64,000 nt of DNA. Origin: Saposhnikovia divaricata. Taxonomy: Eukaryota; Streptophyta; Magnoliopsida; Apiales; Apiaceae. The notes under the pieces are model-generated. The model saw only the letters and a program-made list of their open reading frames with translations. It had not been told where the DNA came from and ran no database searches. Positions within the stretch are counted from its first letter, which is position 1; each line of letters begins with the position of its first letter. Shown here piece after piece: positions 46,760 to 59,900 of the stretch. Location of the stretch: NCBI GenBank assembly GCA_036435485.1, contig CM071598.1, positions 106,204,501 to 106,268,500 of the forward strand, given 5' to 3'. The position numbers were made by a program, and so were the translations under genes.

Positions 46760-48160
46760 GAAAAAATTCGCCGGAGGTTCGGCCGGATTTTTGCACGGTG
46801 GTCGAACTTTGGGCAGCTCTTCGGGAGGTCGGAAAGTGGTGGTAGAGGAGCTAGCTTGGGTGAACAAAGCTTGGTTGGGTGGAACCAAGCTTGTTGAACA
46901 AAAACCTTGGATATATGTATATATATATATATATATATATAAGAGGGAGAAGGTTTTTGAGATGAAGTATCTGAGAGAGAGTGTTTATGAACTTGAAAGT
47001 GTGTATACATCTAAAAATCCCAGCATGTATTTGGCTCTTAGCTTGTGTTTGAAATGGGTGGATGAGGGGGTTTTTTTATAGAGAGAGTTGGGTGGAATGA
47101 ATGGTGGAGATTTAGATTTAAGGGAGTGGTTGAGATTAAAAGGGTGTGGATTGGTGACATGGCTTTCACTTGGATTGCCAACATGTAAAGTTGTGTTTCT
47201 TTTCAAGTGGATGAGCCAGATATCCAGCAACTTTGAATCTATATTATAATATACCATTCGTTCCGATTAACGAATAAATACGAACCAATTATCGTTAATT
47301 AAATACCCGTTAAATACGAAAACACCCAATAAATAATTCTAAAAGTATGGAGCACTTGGGAATATTATAAAATAATATTCTGGAAAATTTGGTTAATTTT
47401 GGTCAAGGTTGACTTGGTCAAACATGGTCAACTGTTGACTAACTGTCTCGATTTTCGTGCCCGGACGAAAATTCTCGAAAAATTACGAAACTTTAACCAT
47501 GCATATAAAATAGTATTTAAATGATCAATCTCAAGTTTCAAGTCATTGTAGCAAGTGGAATTATTTTATTTGAATTTAAAACGATTAAATCAACTTTTGG
47601 TTCCGAATAAAATACGATTGGTCTTTTCTTGAAATATCGTATTCAACCCTTCCCCCTTTAAAATATCTTAGGATTACCAATATATATAGGGATTTGCACA
47701 AGAGAAAACTTTTTTTTTTTTTTTAAACTTGAGGTACCTTTGTGGTTCATTGATTTAATATTAATATGATGGTTGAAACAGTTTCACTATTCACCTGATT
47801 TGAGTTAAATGGATATCTGGTAAAAATCATTTTATTTATCAATCTTTCAAATTATTTCCTTAATTACCAATCTAAACAATAAATACATGTTTCAAATTAT
47901 TTCCTTAAATTAGACAGTGACTTTTACCTACCAAATTCAACAAAATCATCCTTATTTAATTTATTATACATCGAAGTTTTCATTGTGTAATTCATGATAT
48001 TTTCGGATAAGGAAATAATCAAGATTTTATTAAATGCTTTAATAAAATATACATTACTTTAAATTTTAATTCATAACATTACTAATTACCAAAGCCACTC
48101 TTCGCTGCGGAGTTATACTAATCATATAAGATTAAATTTAATTATTTTTTTTGTCTTTCT
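46760..48160. other. Non-coding stretch with (TA)n run
   Basis: Holds a TA microsatellite at about 46915-46940 and a T-run at 47709-47723. ORFs on both strands at 46741-47081 overlap each other and contain the microsatellite, so I do not accept them. At about 47640 a TATTCAACCCTTCCCCC word suggests another LTR end in plus orientation. Confidence 0.35.
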
Positions 48161-48164
48161 CATT

Positions 48165-48888
48165 CTCTTCATCTTATTTCATTTTCCAGCTCATAGGTTT
48201 TCAAAATCCCATATAGTCTCTCAAGAGTGAAATCTTTGTATTCTTTAAAGTTTCTCAAAGAGACTGTCATAGGCTTCCATTCTTTGGGTAGAGACCTCAG
48301 AAATTTGAGATTAGAGTCCTTGGTTTGATACACTCTTCCTTACAACTTCAAGCCATTAAGTAGCTTTTGAAATCTACTATAAATATCAGTTAGGGTTTCA
48401 TCACTCTTGAAGTGAAAATACTCATACTATTGTATAAGAAGTTACATCTTGTCCACTGTCACTTGCTCAGTGCCTTCACAGAGAGTTTGTATAGTATCCC
48501 ATACTTCTTTGGAAGTTGTACAGTTGATAACAATATCAAACATGTGTTGGTCTAGACCATTAAACAGAATGTTTATGGTCTTTTTATCTTTGTGAATTTC
48601 TTCCATGTTCTCAAATATGAATTCACTAGGCAGTTTGGGAACTGGCCTTCAACAGCAGATGTGCCAGCTACTTCTCCAAGTCCAGTATTAGCCTTCATTG
48701 GGACATGAGGGCCTTTCTCTATGCAATTAACATAGTCTTCATTGATGGACATAAGATGTAGATGCATCTTTGCAATTAACATAGTCTTCATTGATGGACA
48801 TAAGATGTAGATGCATCTTTACTTTCCAGTGAAAGTAATTGTCTTTGTCAAGAATTGGTATCTTGACCTCTAAATCCTTCTTTTCCAT
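48165..48888 (-). pseudogene. Copia gag (UBN2 type) fragment
   Basis: ATG at 48888 gives MEKKDLEVKIPILDKDNYFH and WKVKMHLHLMS. A 49-bp tandem duplication then repeats this segment and shifts the frame. It resumes with NCIEKGPHVPMKANTGLGEV, KDKKTINILFNGLDQHMFDI and VINCTTSKEVWDTIQTLCEG, then LRSLPKEWKPMTVSLRNFKE and LERLYGILKTYELEN. This is the N-terminal gag of a plant copia element. Two stops lie near 48430-48450. The rest of the element is missing beyond about 48165. It starts 63 bp after its LTR, so start and LTR belong together. Confidence 0.88.
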
Positions 48889-48936
48889 GGTTGATATTGT
48901 TTTCTGATCTTTAAACTTCTTGTATGTTAGAAGCTT

Positions 48937-48948
48937 GCTCTGATACCA
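48937..48948 (-). other. Primer binding site of the copia gag element
   Basis: The minus strand reads TGGTATCAGAGC, two bases after the LTR end CAACA; complementary to initiator tRNA-Met. Confidence 0.88.
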
Positions 48949-48950
48949 AT

Positions 48951-49125
48951 TGTTGTTTCCCAACAATACAATCTAGGATTGTAGAAGGGGGTAAAATACA
49001 ATCTTAACAAATTTTTCTTTCGAACTCTTGAAGCTAATAGTTTATCAGTGAACAGAACTATGAAAAGCTGAAAGAAATAAATACTCAACAATATTTAAAA
49101 TTTTAGGTGGAGTTGTATGATCAAC

Positions 49126-49166
<41 letters not shown>

Positions 49167-49980
49167 AAGAATTAATCTATGTTTGAGAACGCAACTGCAG
49201 TTACAATGCTTTTGCTTTTACCAGAAAACCTAACAATACTAAGCTGAATGCACTTGTGTTTTCTTACTCACAAAGCACTGCTACACTTGGTTATATATGC
49301 CCAAGATTATAACACCTACTAGAAATACATTATTACAATTTTCTAGGTCTAGTAAACATGCTTCTTCACTCATTGTCTCATCTGAGTAAACTCGATAGAA
49401 GTCTTTGACATAATTTACTTTGAAAATACCATCTAAGTTGCTTGTATAGAATAGGAATGTTTCTTCTTCTTCGAGGTCTCCATTTTATGGCTTCCAAGTA
49501 CTTTTGAGAATCTTTTAACCCATGTGATTTGTCAGCCACGTCAAGCCACTGTCAACTACTAGGATCAAGACATTATCTGCTGATGTGCTTATCCGTTAAA
49601 GGCTTCCGTTGAGGGTTAATTGTTTTTCTATCCGTTGATGAGTCTTAGCTATTAATGTAGATTGTTTATCCATCGAGGTACCATTTTGGAATTTTCACTT
49701 ATGCAAAATTACAAAGCACAGCCAATTTACAATTAGGTAACCTATCCTACATATCCGTTGATAGTCAACATGACTTATAAAATCTGTCAATTACATTCTC
49801 AACTGATAGCTTATCCGTTGAGTCTATCAGTACATGTTACAAAATAACTTATCCGTTAAAAAGTTTCATCTTCAGTGGATGTTGATAAACATGCCATCCG
49901 TTGAACAGCTACAAACTTGCTTATACAAAATATGTTTTAGGTGTTTTGAATTATCATCAAGACCAACATAATTCCTAACA
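48951..49980 (-). repeat. Copia 5' LTR (1030 bp) with TATCCGTTGA repeats
   Basis: On the minus strand TGTTAGGAATTATG...GGGAAACAACA. It contains a (TA)n run (about 49131-49164) and, in the U3 part (49585-49915), about eight copies of TATCCGTTGA-like words. The 3' LTR is missing, so no target duplication can be checked. Confidence 0.85.
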
Positions 49981-50234
49981 TAAACAAGGAAAACCACATA
50001 CCTAGACTTGGGTTTTTACAAGAATTTATAGGAGATGAGGTTGAATGAAAGAAAACGAGAGTGAGATGGGAGTTCGAGAGAGAGACCGCGAGGGAGAAAT
50101 GTAGAAAATGGGGTGGGTGGGTTTTATTTTTCCTTTTTGGGGAGAATGAAAAATTAGTTTATGTTGTTAGTAACTTAATTAGGAAATGTTACAATTGTCC
50201 CTACTATTTAATCAAAAGAAATAAAATACATCAT

Positions 50235-51617
50235 CTCTCCTTACACAGGTTCTATAGGCCAGATACTTCACTCAATCGGGCTTTTTGGAAGCTAGGGAAG
50301 GGAATTTCCCATCTTTGACTTGGAGAAGTATTTGTTGGGGAAAAAGCTTACTAGTTAAGGGATTAAGAAGGTGCATAGGAAACAGACAAAACATAAATGC
50401 TTTTAAAGATCCTTGGATCCCAAGGCCCTCGTCGTTTCTACCGATTACAAAAGGTTTAAATGATAATGTGAAAGTTTCTAATCTATTTCAGTACCCTGGT
50501 AAGTGGAATAGGGAACTAATTCAGCAATGTTTTTTGGCTCCAGACGCTCAACTTATTTTAACGATACCACTAAGTCGTTTCAATCACCCAGATTCATGGC
50601 TTTGGCACTATAATAAAAATGGGATCTACTCGATATGAAATGGTTACCATTTAGCTTTAAGAGCAGATAGAGCTGAAATATCTTCATCATCTGAAGTGAT
50701 TTCAGTATGGTGGAGAGCTTTTTGGGCAACTAAAATCCCACGTAAGATGTTAACGTTCGGGTGGAGAGGTTTTCATGAAAGTGGTTTCTCACAGCGGCTA
50801 TCCTCTATGTGGTTTTGGGGAATACTCTAATGCACACGCAGTGTTTTGGTTCCCTTTCGCACAAGAAGTGTGGTTGCTCTTTGAATATCCATTTTTGGGG
50901 GCAAAAGAAGATATATCCTTTAAGGTAGTATTATTTTATGCGACAGAACTTTTAGAAAGCGGTGAGTTTGATAAATTCTTAATTATTGCATGGGGTATAT
51001 GGATTGAAAGAAATAAGAAGACTCATAGACAACAACCTAGATCATCAGAACAAATTAAAATATGGCTATCTTTATACCATGAGGAAATAAAGGATGTGCG
51101 TGAGAGAGAAGGTGTTTTTTCATATAGAGAGGAATTGTCATATGGAGATCACATGGAAGTAGAAACTTAGGATCTTGCACTCTTTGTGGATGCAGCAATT
51201 TGTACGAATACTCAAATGATAGGCCTAGGAGTTGTAATTATTGTGGCTAACAAAAAGGCGATGGCAGCCCTGTCAAAACCTCCAAGCGGTACACTATCAG
51301 TATTCCACGCGGAAGCTTTGGCACTACTAGTTGGTTTACGCGGGGCACAAGATGTGGGATTACCAATAAAGAGTATATTATCAGATTCCTTGTCTATGGT
51401 TCAAGCCTTAAATAACACAAAGGTGTATCAAAATGAATTGGAAATCATTTTTGCTGACATTAGAATGATATTGTCAGACTTCCCAGGAGCATCTATCTCC
51501 CATGTCAGTCAAAACTTTAACGTTATAGCTCATAACTTATCCAAACATGCGCTTAAATTAGATGACGAACACTCATGGGTGGAAGGAATACCTCAATGTT
51601 CCGAAAATAATGGGTAG
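50235..51617 (+). pseudogene. LINE (L1-like) ORF2 3' part: zinc-finger region and RNase H domain
   Basis: A frame beginning ARYFTQSGFLEAREGNFPS runs into TWRSICWGKSLLVKGLRRCI and FKDPWIPRP, the region after the reverse transcriptase in plant LINEs. A TGA at about 50636-50638 breaks it. A zinc-finger-like part (zf-RVT) follows: FWATKIPRKMLTFGWRG, and after a shift CGFGEYSNAHAVFWFPFAQE. The RNase H-like domain (51180-51600) has its three acidic residues in LFVDAAICTN, FHAEALALLVGL and SDSLSMVQAL. A TAG at 51168-51170 separates them. Endonuclease and reverse transcriptase are missing (5' truncation). No poly(A) tail is seen after 51617. Confidence 0.87.
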
Positions 51618-52594
51618 TTTTTTCCCAACACTAGAAATTTTCCCGGTGAGTTAATTTTTAAATGATTATTGAGAAGTTTTATGTTCAAATTTAAGACCTC
51701 GATAAATAATTTGTGTGTTTTGGAAATACGTCGTATCAATAACATAGTATAATCAGGCCCGAAACTATTATACAATTGATGCAGTGTAGTATGTGCAATC
51801 TATTAAAAATTTCTTTTGGGGTCAGTGGCTGAGAAGTACTGGTAATTCTTTGCTCGGCTGAATTGATTAGAATGAAATGGTTTATCTCTCATCTTGTTTA
51901 CTATTTCTCATTTTTGTGGGGTTTGTTTCAGTATAGTCTTATTGGGGATTTTAATCCCGCAACATTTTTTCAAATACTGTTTTCTCTAGGGGTTTCTCAA
52001 TGTTTTATTCAGTTTATGTACTCTATGTCTAAGCTGAAATTTTTAAGGACCAATGTGTTATTGTTTGAAGGGTAATTCCATATATTGAATCTGGTAGAAT
52101 AATAGGGGTTTATTGGTTTCTATTTAATGTTATTGTATAGTCCTGAGTTCCTGACCACGTGGCTGTATTATACTATAACCATCAAATAAGATATGTGCTA
52201 GATTGAAAAACTTAAATATGTTCTAGATGAACATGAAGCAATAGCAAGGCAAAAAAAAATTTTAGAATAGAATTCACATACTTAATATGTAATGTAGAGA
52301 AATAAATATAAATAGTTGGACTTATGGATGAGAACTACCATGCGATTTTCACCACAGATAGGTCGTAAATTAGGAGCTGAAGATATAAAATCTGTTCATA
52401 TTAGTTCTTGAAAATGACTCAAATTGCCAATAGTCTCTGGAAAATTAAACTTGAAACTATGACCCTTAGTTTTTACACTAAGGAGATAAATAACCTGTAA
52501 TGGCTTAGATATATACCTTGAGAAGTTGTTTTTCCAGTTTGGTGCATGTGAGAGCTCCAATTTAGTGTTGAATGCTCTACTACCTCTCAGTTCT

Positions 52595-52658
52595 ATTTTA
52601 GAAGCTGATTCATGGCTCAATCCAATATTTTAGAAGCCGACTCATGGCTCAATCCAAT
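52595..52658. repeat. Tandem duplication of 32 bp
   Basis: Two adjacent copies of a unit with TTTTAGAAGC and TCATGGCTCAATCCAAT, differing at about three positions. Confidence 0.85.
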
Positions 52659-53906
52659 TTAATGAGAGTTCCAATATATGTGTATGATACTATAATTCAA
52701 AATATTTTAAATGGATTCTCATGTTGAAATTTTTTTAATTAACCCCCTTACAATTGTTTTCCTATATTACAGTTAGTTTCAAATAATTATAGATGGTGTG
52801 CTGGTTATGTAGGATGAATGTGTGTTTGTCTTTGTCCTTGCTTGCCAACGTTAAAACAATTTGCTGCAAAAATCAAATTTAAAGATATGACGCTCGGTTC
52901 TTTATTATATGCTCAAATTACACGTCGAATAAGAATTATCAATCATAATAGACCACAAAAGATCATCAATATAGTCCTTTATATAAACGAAAACATCATA
53001 TATACAAAAGATAATGTAGTTCTTTACTCTACCACCTTCCCTCCAACCATAGTCCTATAGAATCTAGGGAGTAGTTCTGTGTTTTCTCTAATGGTACAAA
53101 GATCATTTACAGAAACCACATATGTTTCTAGTTTGTAGCAAGCCCCTTCATTTAACGATTTAAATACTATACATTTGTATAACTAGCTTTAGTTTAGAGA
53201 ATGTTATTTTATTTAATTAATCCAATACTATGCATATGTACGATTTATAACTTCTAGATCTACAATCACAAACAAATACCACAACTTAGATAATCCCATC
53301 AACAAGAATCACTGATTACATACATTAAGGAAAAGGTAAAAGAGGTTTATAGTACTAAATTAGATATAAATTTGGGTATCATATGCATGTTTTGCTCTAT
53401 GCTATTATGGCTTAAGATTATGTATTACTTTGTATTTTTGAGTGATCTGAATATTTAGCACTACCTGGTGGAGCTGGTTATTTACTTGGTGGGAAGATTA
53501 TTGTGAGTACAAATTTGCTTTAGGAATTTAAATCAGAGGTAGATATTGCTAATATCATTGGGTATCCGGTATACAAGTTTCACATGTTTTTTCTTCATAT
53601 GCTTATCTATATGCGTATTATGATATTGTAAAGGGTCTAGCAAGGCTTCGATATATTTAGCTCCACAACCAATACAGTTCCTTATCCGATGAGTTAATTT
53701 CGATTCGTTGTATTTTGGGTGATTTATGCATTTTAGAATTTGGTTACAAATCTGTGGATTGTCATTTATATGGACTATCATCCTTTAGCTCATATTTAAG
53801 ACTCCAGGAGGCTGGTGTAGTAAACTACTTATTGTGAGAGGTGACTAGTAGTTGGTTATCCGTGTGTGTACTTCAATATTTACAGGTTTGGATGTGTGTT
53901 ATTGTG

Positions 53907-53935
53907 TCTAATCAAAGGGTTTCCCTTTGATTAGA
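53907..53935. repeat. Perfect inverted repeat, 13-bp arms, 3-nt loop
   Basis: TCTAATCAAAGGG and its exact complement CCCTTTGATTAGA flank TTT, and a T-rich run follows. It is not linked to any gene I can see. Confidence 0.9.
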
Positions 53936-54084
53936 TTTTATTTTTTCAGTTGATTAGATTTTCTTTTAATTTCCTTGAAATAATGTTTTAATATCGCTAG
54001 GATTTAGAAATAATTTTGTTGCGTTACTTTTAATATTATTTAAAAAGATTTTAATCAATTTTTTGTGGTTTTTTCAGGTGAGAA

Positions 54085-54190
54085 GACTTTGGGAAGTCTC
54101 TTTTTGGACATTAAAGTCTTATTATCTAAATTTCCGAGGACATCTATGCATGTCCTTCGGTTAGATGATAAACTTTATTGAATGAAAGAA
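54085..54190 (+). pseudogene. Small LINE RNase H remnant
   Basis: The translation DIKVLLSKFPRTSMHVL and then RLDDKLY resembles the end of the RNase H domain at 51453-51570 (ADIRMILSDFPGASISHV and LKLDDEHSW), with the middle deleted. It is short, so the call is tentative. Confidence 0.4.
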
Positions 54191-54373
54191 ACTAAACCGC
54201 TTTCTCCGGTTTTGCCGGTATTGTATTTCGATACAATTCATATACGAGAATGTATATTCTTGATAGAAAAGAAAATAAATAAAATACAAGGGCTCAAAGG
54301 TAATTTAGTAATACAAACTTGATATTTGAAAGTTATTTTTGTAAACAATATAATTGATACAAATCTTTATGTA

Positions 54374-54431
<58 letters not shown>

Positions 54432-54432
54432 G
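54374..54432. repeat. (AAT)n microsatellite, about 19 units
   Basis: Uninterrupted AAT trinucleotide tract. Confidence 0.97.
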
Positions 54433-54624
54433 GTAAATAAATAGATAAGTACAATAAATGAATAAATAATTGATCCCTAAAATTTAATCGAACATAATTA
54501 GAATTAAATACACAAGTATCACCAAGTACTATATATTAACACTAAATTAATGTTTTACAAATAAAAATAATTTTAAGAATTTATATAGTAATTAAATGAA
54601 TAAATATATTATTATTAAAATATA

Positions 54625-54814
54625 GGGTTTTTCAAAAATACCCAAGTTGTAGAATTTTTTTTCAAAAATACGGTGCAACCTCCTTTGCAACCCCAAACGC
54701 AACTGTTTCCACCTGAAATGCAACTGCTTGCAAACTGCTGCGCAGCCACATATGCAACTTTTATTGTATTTTTGCAAAAAAATTTGAAAACATGGGTATT
54801 TTTGATAATTTCTC
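54625..54814. mobile_element. Mutator-type MITE (190 bp)
   Basis: Terminal inverted repeats share CAAAAATACCCA and a second TTTTTTCAAAAATAC-like block. It is flanked by a perfect 9-bp duplication taaaatata (54616-54624 and 54815-54823), the length typical of Mutator-like elements. There is no coding capacity. Confidence 0.87.
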
Positions 54815-55601
54815 TAAAATATACACATACATAAATCACAAGGTACAAATAGTTGCCATTATTAAAATAAAATCTCAGTCACTACCGCCAATAACAAATA
54901 TGCAATTAAATAACCAACTTGAATTTAACAGCAATAATATTTTATTCATAATCAATTCATTTAACACAAGGAACTTTTTGTCAAAAAAAAAGCACAATTA
55001 AGGAACTTATTTTAACAATTATATCACATATAAAAACATGGAAACTAATAAAATTACCCATATATATTAATCAATATGGCTTTACAAGTTAAAATTTCTA
55101 AGGCGTTATATTGGTTAAGCATGTTAATCAAGTAAAATCAATTTTTGAGTTTATTAAACATGATATAAAAATTTATGATATACTAAAGAAAATATTGAAC
55201 TCAAATGTAATTGTCCATATTTTTATTTAAATTGAACTTCTTCCTAACTAAATTTGTCCTGATTAAACTCGTGTATGTAATAAAATTGAACTCATTCCTA
55301 ATTAAAATCAAACTCTAGTAGATATTGTGTCTTAATAAACAAAAAATAAAACCTCTCCAACTTATATAGTTGGACTTTCAATTTTATTTGCATTGTTCCA
55401 AAATTGTGTTTGGGGTTTTCACAGCGTATCGTGCAACACTCTGAGCTCTTATCTTTGTTTCAGTTATTACTTTAAAATTGTTAAATAGAGAAAATTTGTT
55501 TATCTTTCTTCGCTTTAACGTGAGTTTGTGTTTATATATTACATATATTTTTTGATTATTAGATCAATAATACATCAAACAGGTGGTGGCGCTCAATATC
55601 A

Positions 55602-55727
55602 ATGGACCAACTACCCGGAACAGCCTCTCTATCTTCTTTTTCCTCCCCATCTCATCTCCTTCTTATCGAAGATTTGATTAGCCTATCGGCGTTAAGACAC
55701 GTGAATAGGGTAGGTGTAGGAACTTGA
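55602..55727 (+). CDS. Unrecognised 41-codon ORF, possible exon
   Basis: MDQLPGTASLSSFSSPSHLL followed by LIEDLISLSALRHVNRVGVG and a stop. The GTAGGTGTAGG near its end could be a splice donor. The composition looks protein-like, but I know no family. A related-looking end occurs at 56525-56633. Confidence 0.25.
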   Translation: MDQLPGTASLSSFSSPSHLLLIEDLISLSALRHVNRVGVGT

Positions 55728-56524
55728 AAGGATTTATATACACATACATACATAGCAACAGAAAATTGAGATAGACGGAGTTATAATGGGGCTGACATGG
55801 CTGATGACATGAAAGGGTATGTTGCAGTATTATATATAGAATACTTCAATGAGATGTAGTATGGATTTGTTTTCTTTATTAATATTTTCCATTTAAATCT
55901 TTACTCATCAATGAGATGCAAGTGTTTATTAAACGAAGGCTTTGATTGACTATTTTAGTGAGACGGTTGAGTTGCGTTCCATGTAAATTTATCTCTATTT
56001 ACAATTAGGAATTCTGGAGTTAGTTGTTACCTTTATACTTGTGGGTTTTGTAGGATTAATTCATCATCCATTTTTTAAAAAATTGAAAAAGACGTAAAGA
56101 GGTGTTAGAAGTGAGAAGTTGTATACAACGAGAAAAATATCATCATAGCAAAAAATTATTGATTTTTTTGGGGGCACTTCAATTATTTCCACAGTAATTC
56201 CAAAGATATTGCCTTTTACGAGCATTTTTTTTGGAGACACCATTAAACTACAAATTTTTTGTATTCTTTTACGTTATTTAGGTCAGGGAAGACCTTTTAC
56301 ATTTCAGTAATAGAATAAAATGGATTTTTACAAATTAGTAGATTTATTTTTATGGTCTCAGTTGATGGTCACATGGGTCAGGGGTGAATCAAATGCAATA
56401 AGGGAAATAGATTTGGAACTTTGAGATATTTTCTTAAATTGTTCTATATAATGGTAAAAATAGATTTTCTTATTGAAGAGTTCAATTTTTGATAGAGCAT
56501 TGTTTACTGTTTGTTTACAAAGAC

Positions 56525-56668
56525 ATGACATACGATGATGACATTGTTTATTATAGTCGGAGGGATAGATATCACTTGGAAGATTCTATCTTATCTCGAG
56601 TTCAGAATCATCGAACGGTTGGTGTAGGTAAGTTTTCTTTTAAATGGTCATTGTTAGTTTTACTCTAA
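56525..56668 (+). CDS. Unrecognised 47-codon ORF, possible exon with donor site
   Basis: MTYDDDIVYYSRRDRYHLED then SILSRVQNHRTVGVG directly before a good donor GTAAGT. Its end resembles the ORF at 55602 (ED, ILS/LIS, HR/HVNR, VGVG). No downstream exon is seen before the gypsy LTR at 56931. Confidence 0.25.
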   Translation: MTYDDDIVYYSRRDRYHLEDSILSRVQNHRTVGVGKFSFKWSLLVLL

Positions 56669-56930
56669 AATTTGAAAAAATCGTGGATTATTGAATTTTG
56701 TTTTAGTTCGGGTTTTTTTTTATCATTTATAGTCCTCCCACTACTTTTTGAAAATAAAATCTTGATTAGAATCTTACCATATATGAAGATTTTCAAGAAA
56801 ATACTTGATAAACAAGATAAATCAGAACTATGAGCTATTGTTTTGATTGCATTTTTTTGTTACAATAGATCGGTCGATATCAATCCAAACTGATAGCATC
56901 TTTATAATCACAACAAGAATTATAATATAA

Positions 56931-59900
56931 TGTAACGGCCCCAAATCCGGGGTCAGGGATATGGGTCGCTACTGCGTAAAACCTTAATAACCAAACAATC
57001 ACCTGCCAATATCTAATCTAAAACATGACATCCGACCCCAACCTAACAAGATCTTTTCAGGTTATAGACTAGAAAACAAGAAATCCAACACATATTAACT
57101 TCTTTTATTAACTCACAACTCTTAGTACAACAATCTCTTATACAATCTTATGCTGTTAGTATCACCTTGATATAAGGCATACAACAACCACAATATTCTA
57201 ATACAACAAATATTTCAACACAAGTGGCAAATACGTTACCAGTCTAACTATACATCTAGTAGACTATTTCAGAAGACAGAATGCTCTAAGCCAAAACCAT
57301 CTTGATCCAAGTCCTTCCCTGCTTCGAGCTAATCTAGATCGATCACATCAACTATTTATCTCTGTAAAATAAAATTTAAATAAAAGCAAGAGTGAGCGAA
57401 AGAAGCGCTTAGCAAGTATATAATAGAGTATACTAAGATACTTTTGGAAAAACTTTGAAGGTTTTAAAATCCAACTTGTGGATGATACCATTTTTAAATA
57501 TTTATAACGAAAATTTTTCAACGGGAAAGAGGTTTACAAAATTTAATAAGGAATTCACCTCGACAGCTTTATAAAACGATTTTAATATTTATCTTAACAA
57601 TTTTTATAGTGATATTCGATAAAACTTTGAATAACTGAGCAACAGATGCTTCTAGTCTAGTTGTAAAAGGTTAGATAGCAAGATAATGAGCCATCTGCTC
57701 AGCAAATACGAATAAAATAACAATCAAGTTTATCAGGTTCATAAAGTGATAATGATATGGTTATAAAGTGTAGAATGGATATTAAGCAAGGTTCCAATGT
57801 GTTATCAATAACCAAATCAGGTTTATAATCCGATGAAATAACTTTGATGAATTAAGGTCAACAATAAGGTTCCAAGATACTAAAACCAGAGCTTATACTT
57901 TAAACACAATTTCAATCATTAACCATACTTTAGGATTTTAAATTGACACTACGAACTAAGCTAGGTGATCAGCTAACGCATTAGCTCCGGGTCTACACTT
58001 TCGTGTGACTCCAACTTACTTCTAAAGGATCCTTGCCACTTATTGACATTGGCCATGGCATAAAGCCATAATACATAACAGACCGGCGTCTCGGTCTAAA
58101 ACATTTTTTTTATTTCCAATCTCAAATTTTAAAAATCAAGTTTAATAGTTGTCAACAGTTTCCGATCTTCAAGTAATAAAACATTCCCAATACTTACTGA
58201 CAAAAGATCATCTAATAAGGAGATTTATGTAAAACTGGTTTACGCTTTTCAACAAGTTGAATGTAAATCTGAATAATCATTCGAAAGGGATTCAAGAACT
58301 GATCATAGGTATTATATAAACTGATATGGTCAATCAAACGCATAATCAGAATATTATTTGAAATTCGGTTCAAGGGATAACAAAGGTATTAGAGCATACT
58401 CTGAACGAAGGAGTATGGTTAGTAGACTTGCCTTAGGTCCTAACTAATAAGCACGCTTGACGATTTTGAGAGAACATTCATTCATCTGTACCGCATGTCC
58501 AATCCTCTGATTTGATCCTCTTTCGATTCGATGCACTTGCGATCGCCACCAGTCTGATTCACCGCAATCGAGTCCGCACGTCGATTCTATAGTTAACACA
58601 ATACGGTTCTTTAGTCTTCGGGATAAACATACGGTCTACTGATGCTAGTAGGCACACTCTAACACGTTTATCTTAATCACAAATATTTCTATAAAACATG
58701 TCCCGGTGTATACAACACCTTACCACAATCACCAATTCAACCAATCAATATACACTTAATAACTTTATAACGACTAGGGTCTATGCCCTACAAATCTTAA
58801 ATCATAAAACAAACTCAAATTCAACAGCGACTATCCTTGTAGTCGTTAACACATAATCATGTAAACATATATTCATATATTCGTATATCTAGCATGCATA
58901 CGACCTTCTAATCAAATAGCACATAACTCAATTAATAATTCTGATTGATAATAATGATCATATACGATAGATGTGCCGGTTCAAACATTGAAGAAGTTAT
59001 TTATATTTTTTTAGAAATTTCGGCAGCATCTCCTTTGTATGTTAATCTTACAAATACCGGAATACAACCGGCCCAAACAACAAGTACTAACTAGAAACTA
59101 TACTAACTTAATCAGCATTAAACTTCAAAGCATTTTGTAATCAATTCTCATATAGCAATTAACTTACACCAATACACAACTAGTTACATTTGCATAATCA
59201 ATCATTTTAACACTTATACTACCTTCACAATTAATCTAAATTCCTTTTCTTCCTCCTTTATTCCTCAACACACACCACACCTTCATACACACCTCATATC
59301 AACATACTTATATACATAACACTTAAACATCTACACATGCTTGACACATAACACATACTTATACATACATAGCACATAGCACACATATACACACCACCAC
59401 TCAAACATTTTTAATAAATTGAAAAATTAAGATTTTTACATGAAATTTTTCTGGGATCACCCTGAACCATCCCTCTAGCAACCATAAACATTTCAGCTTA
59501 AAACACAAAGTTTAAGTGGGTGAAATATAGCTCCAATATCAGTAACCCGAGAGATTACTCTGTTCTGCGCAGGTTTTACTAAAACGTCGTAATCTCCTAC
59601 CTCGTTTACTCAAATGATGCATCGTTTTCTCCTACACAAAATAGAATCCAAATAGAACAATTTTCATCAAAAGACCACTGCCCAGAACAGGACATAACAG
59701 TCTTGAACAAACAGAGTAAAACAGAACAGTTGGTGAAAACTTTCTACACAAATAACTTTATCAACACAACTAAACCATAATCAATTTATTTGCAACAATT
59801 TATATACCAAAAACTAACATGAAACTAGTAAAATCAACATGCATCTCAAAATCTTGTCATTTCTTTAAATACAAAAATCAATCCAAGGGCACATACACTT

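Larger units (their letters stand above)
51618..54080. other. AT-rich stretch, little recognised
   Basis: No convincing gene. Contains a 32-bp tandem duplication (52595-52658) and a perfect 13-bp hairpin (53907-53935). Confidence 0.4.

Noticed and set aside
46741..47081. Overlapping ORFs of 89 and 108 codons on opposite strands
   Set aside because: Both run through a TA microsatellite and low-complexity sequence, and neither resembles a protein family.
45148..47690. Inverted G-run/TTGAATA words at both ends as a 2.5-kb TIR element
   Set aside because: The match is short, is shared by copia-type LTR ends in general, and no target duplication was found.
52396..52620. 74-codon minus-strand ORF
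   Set aside because: No family recognised; it overlaps a tandem duplication and has biased AT-rich composition.
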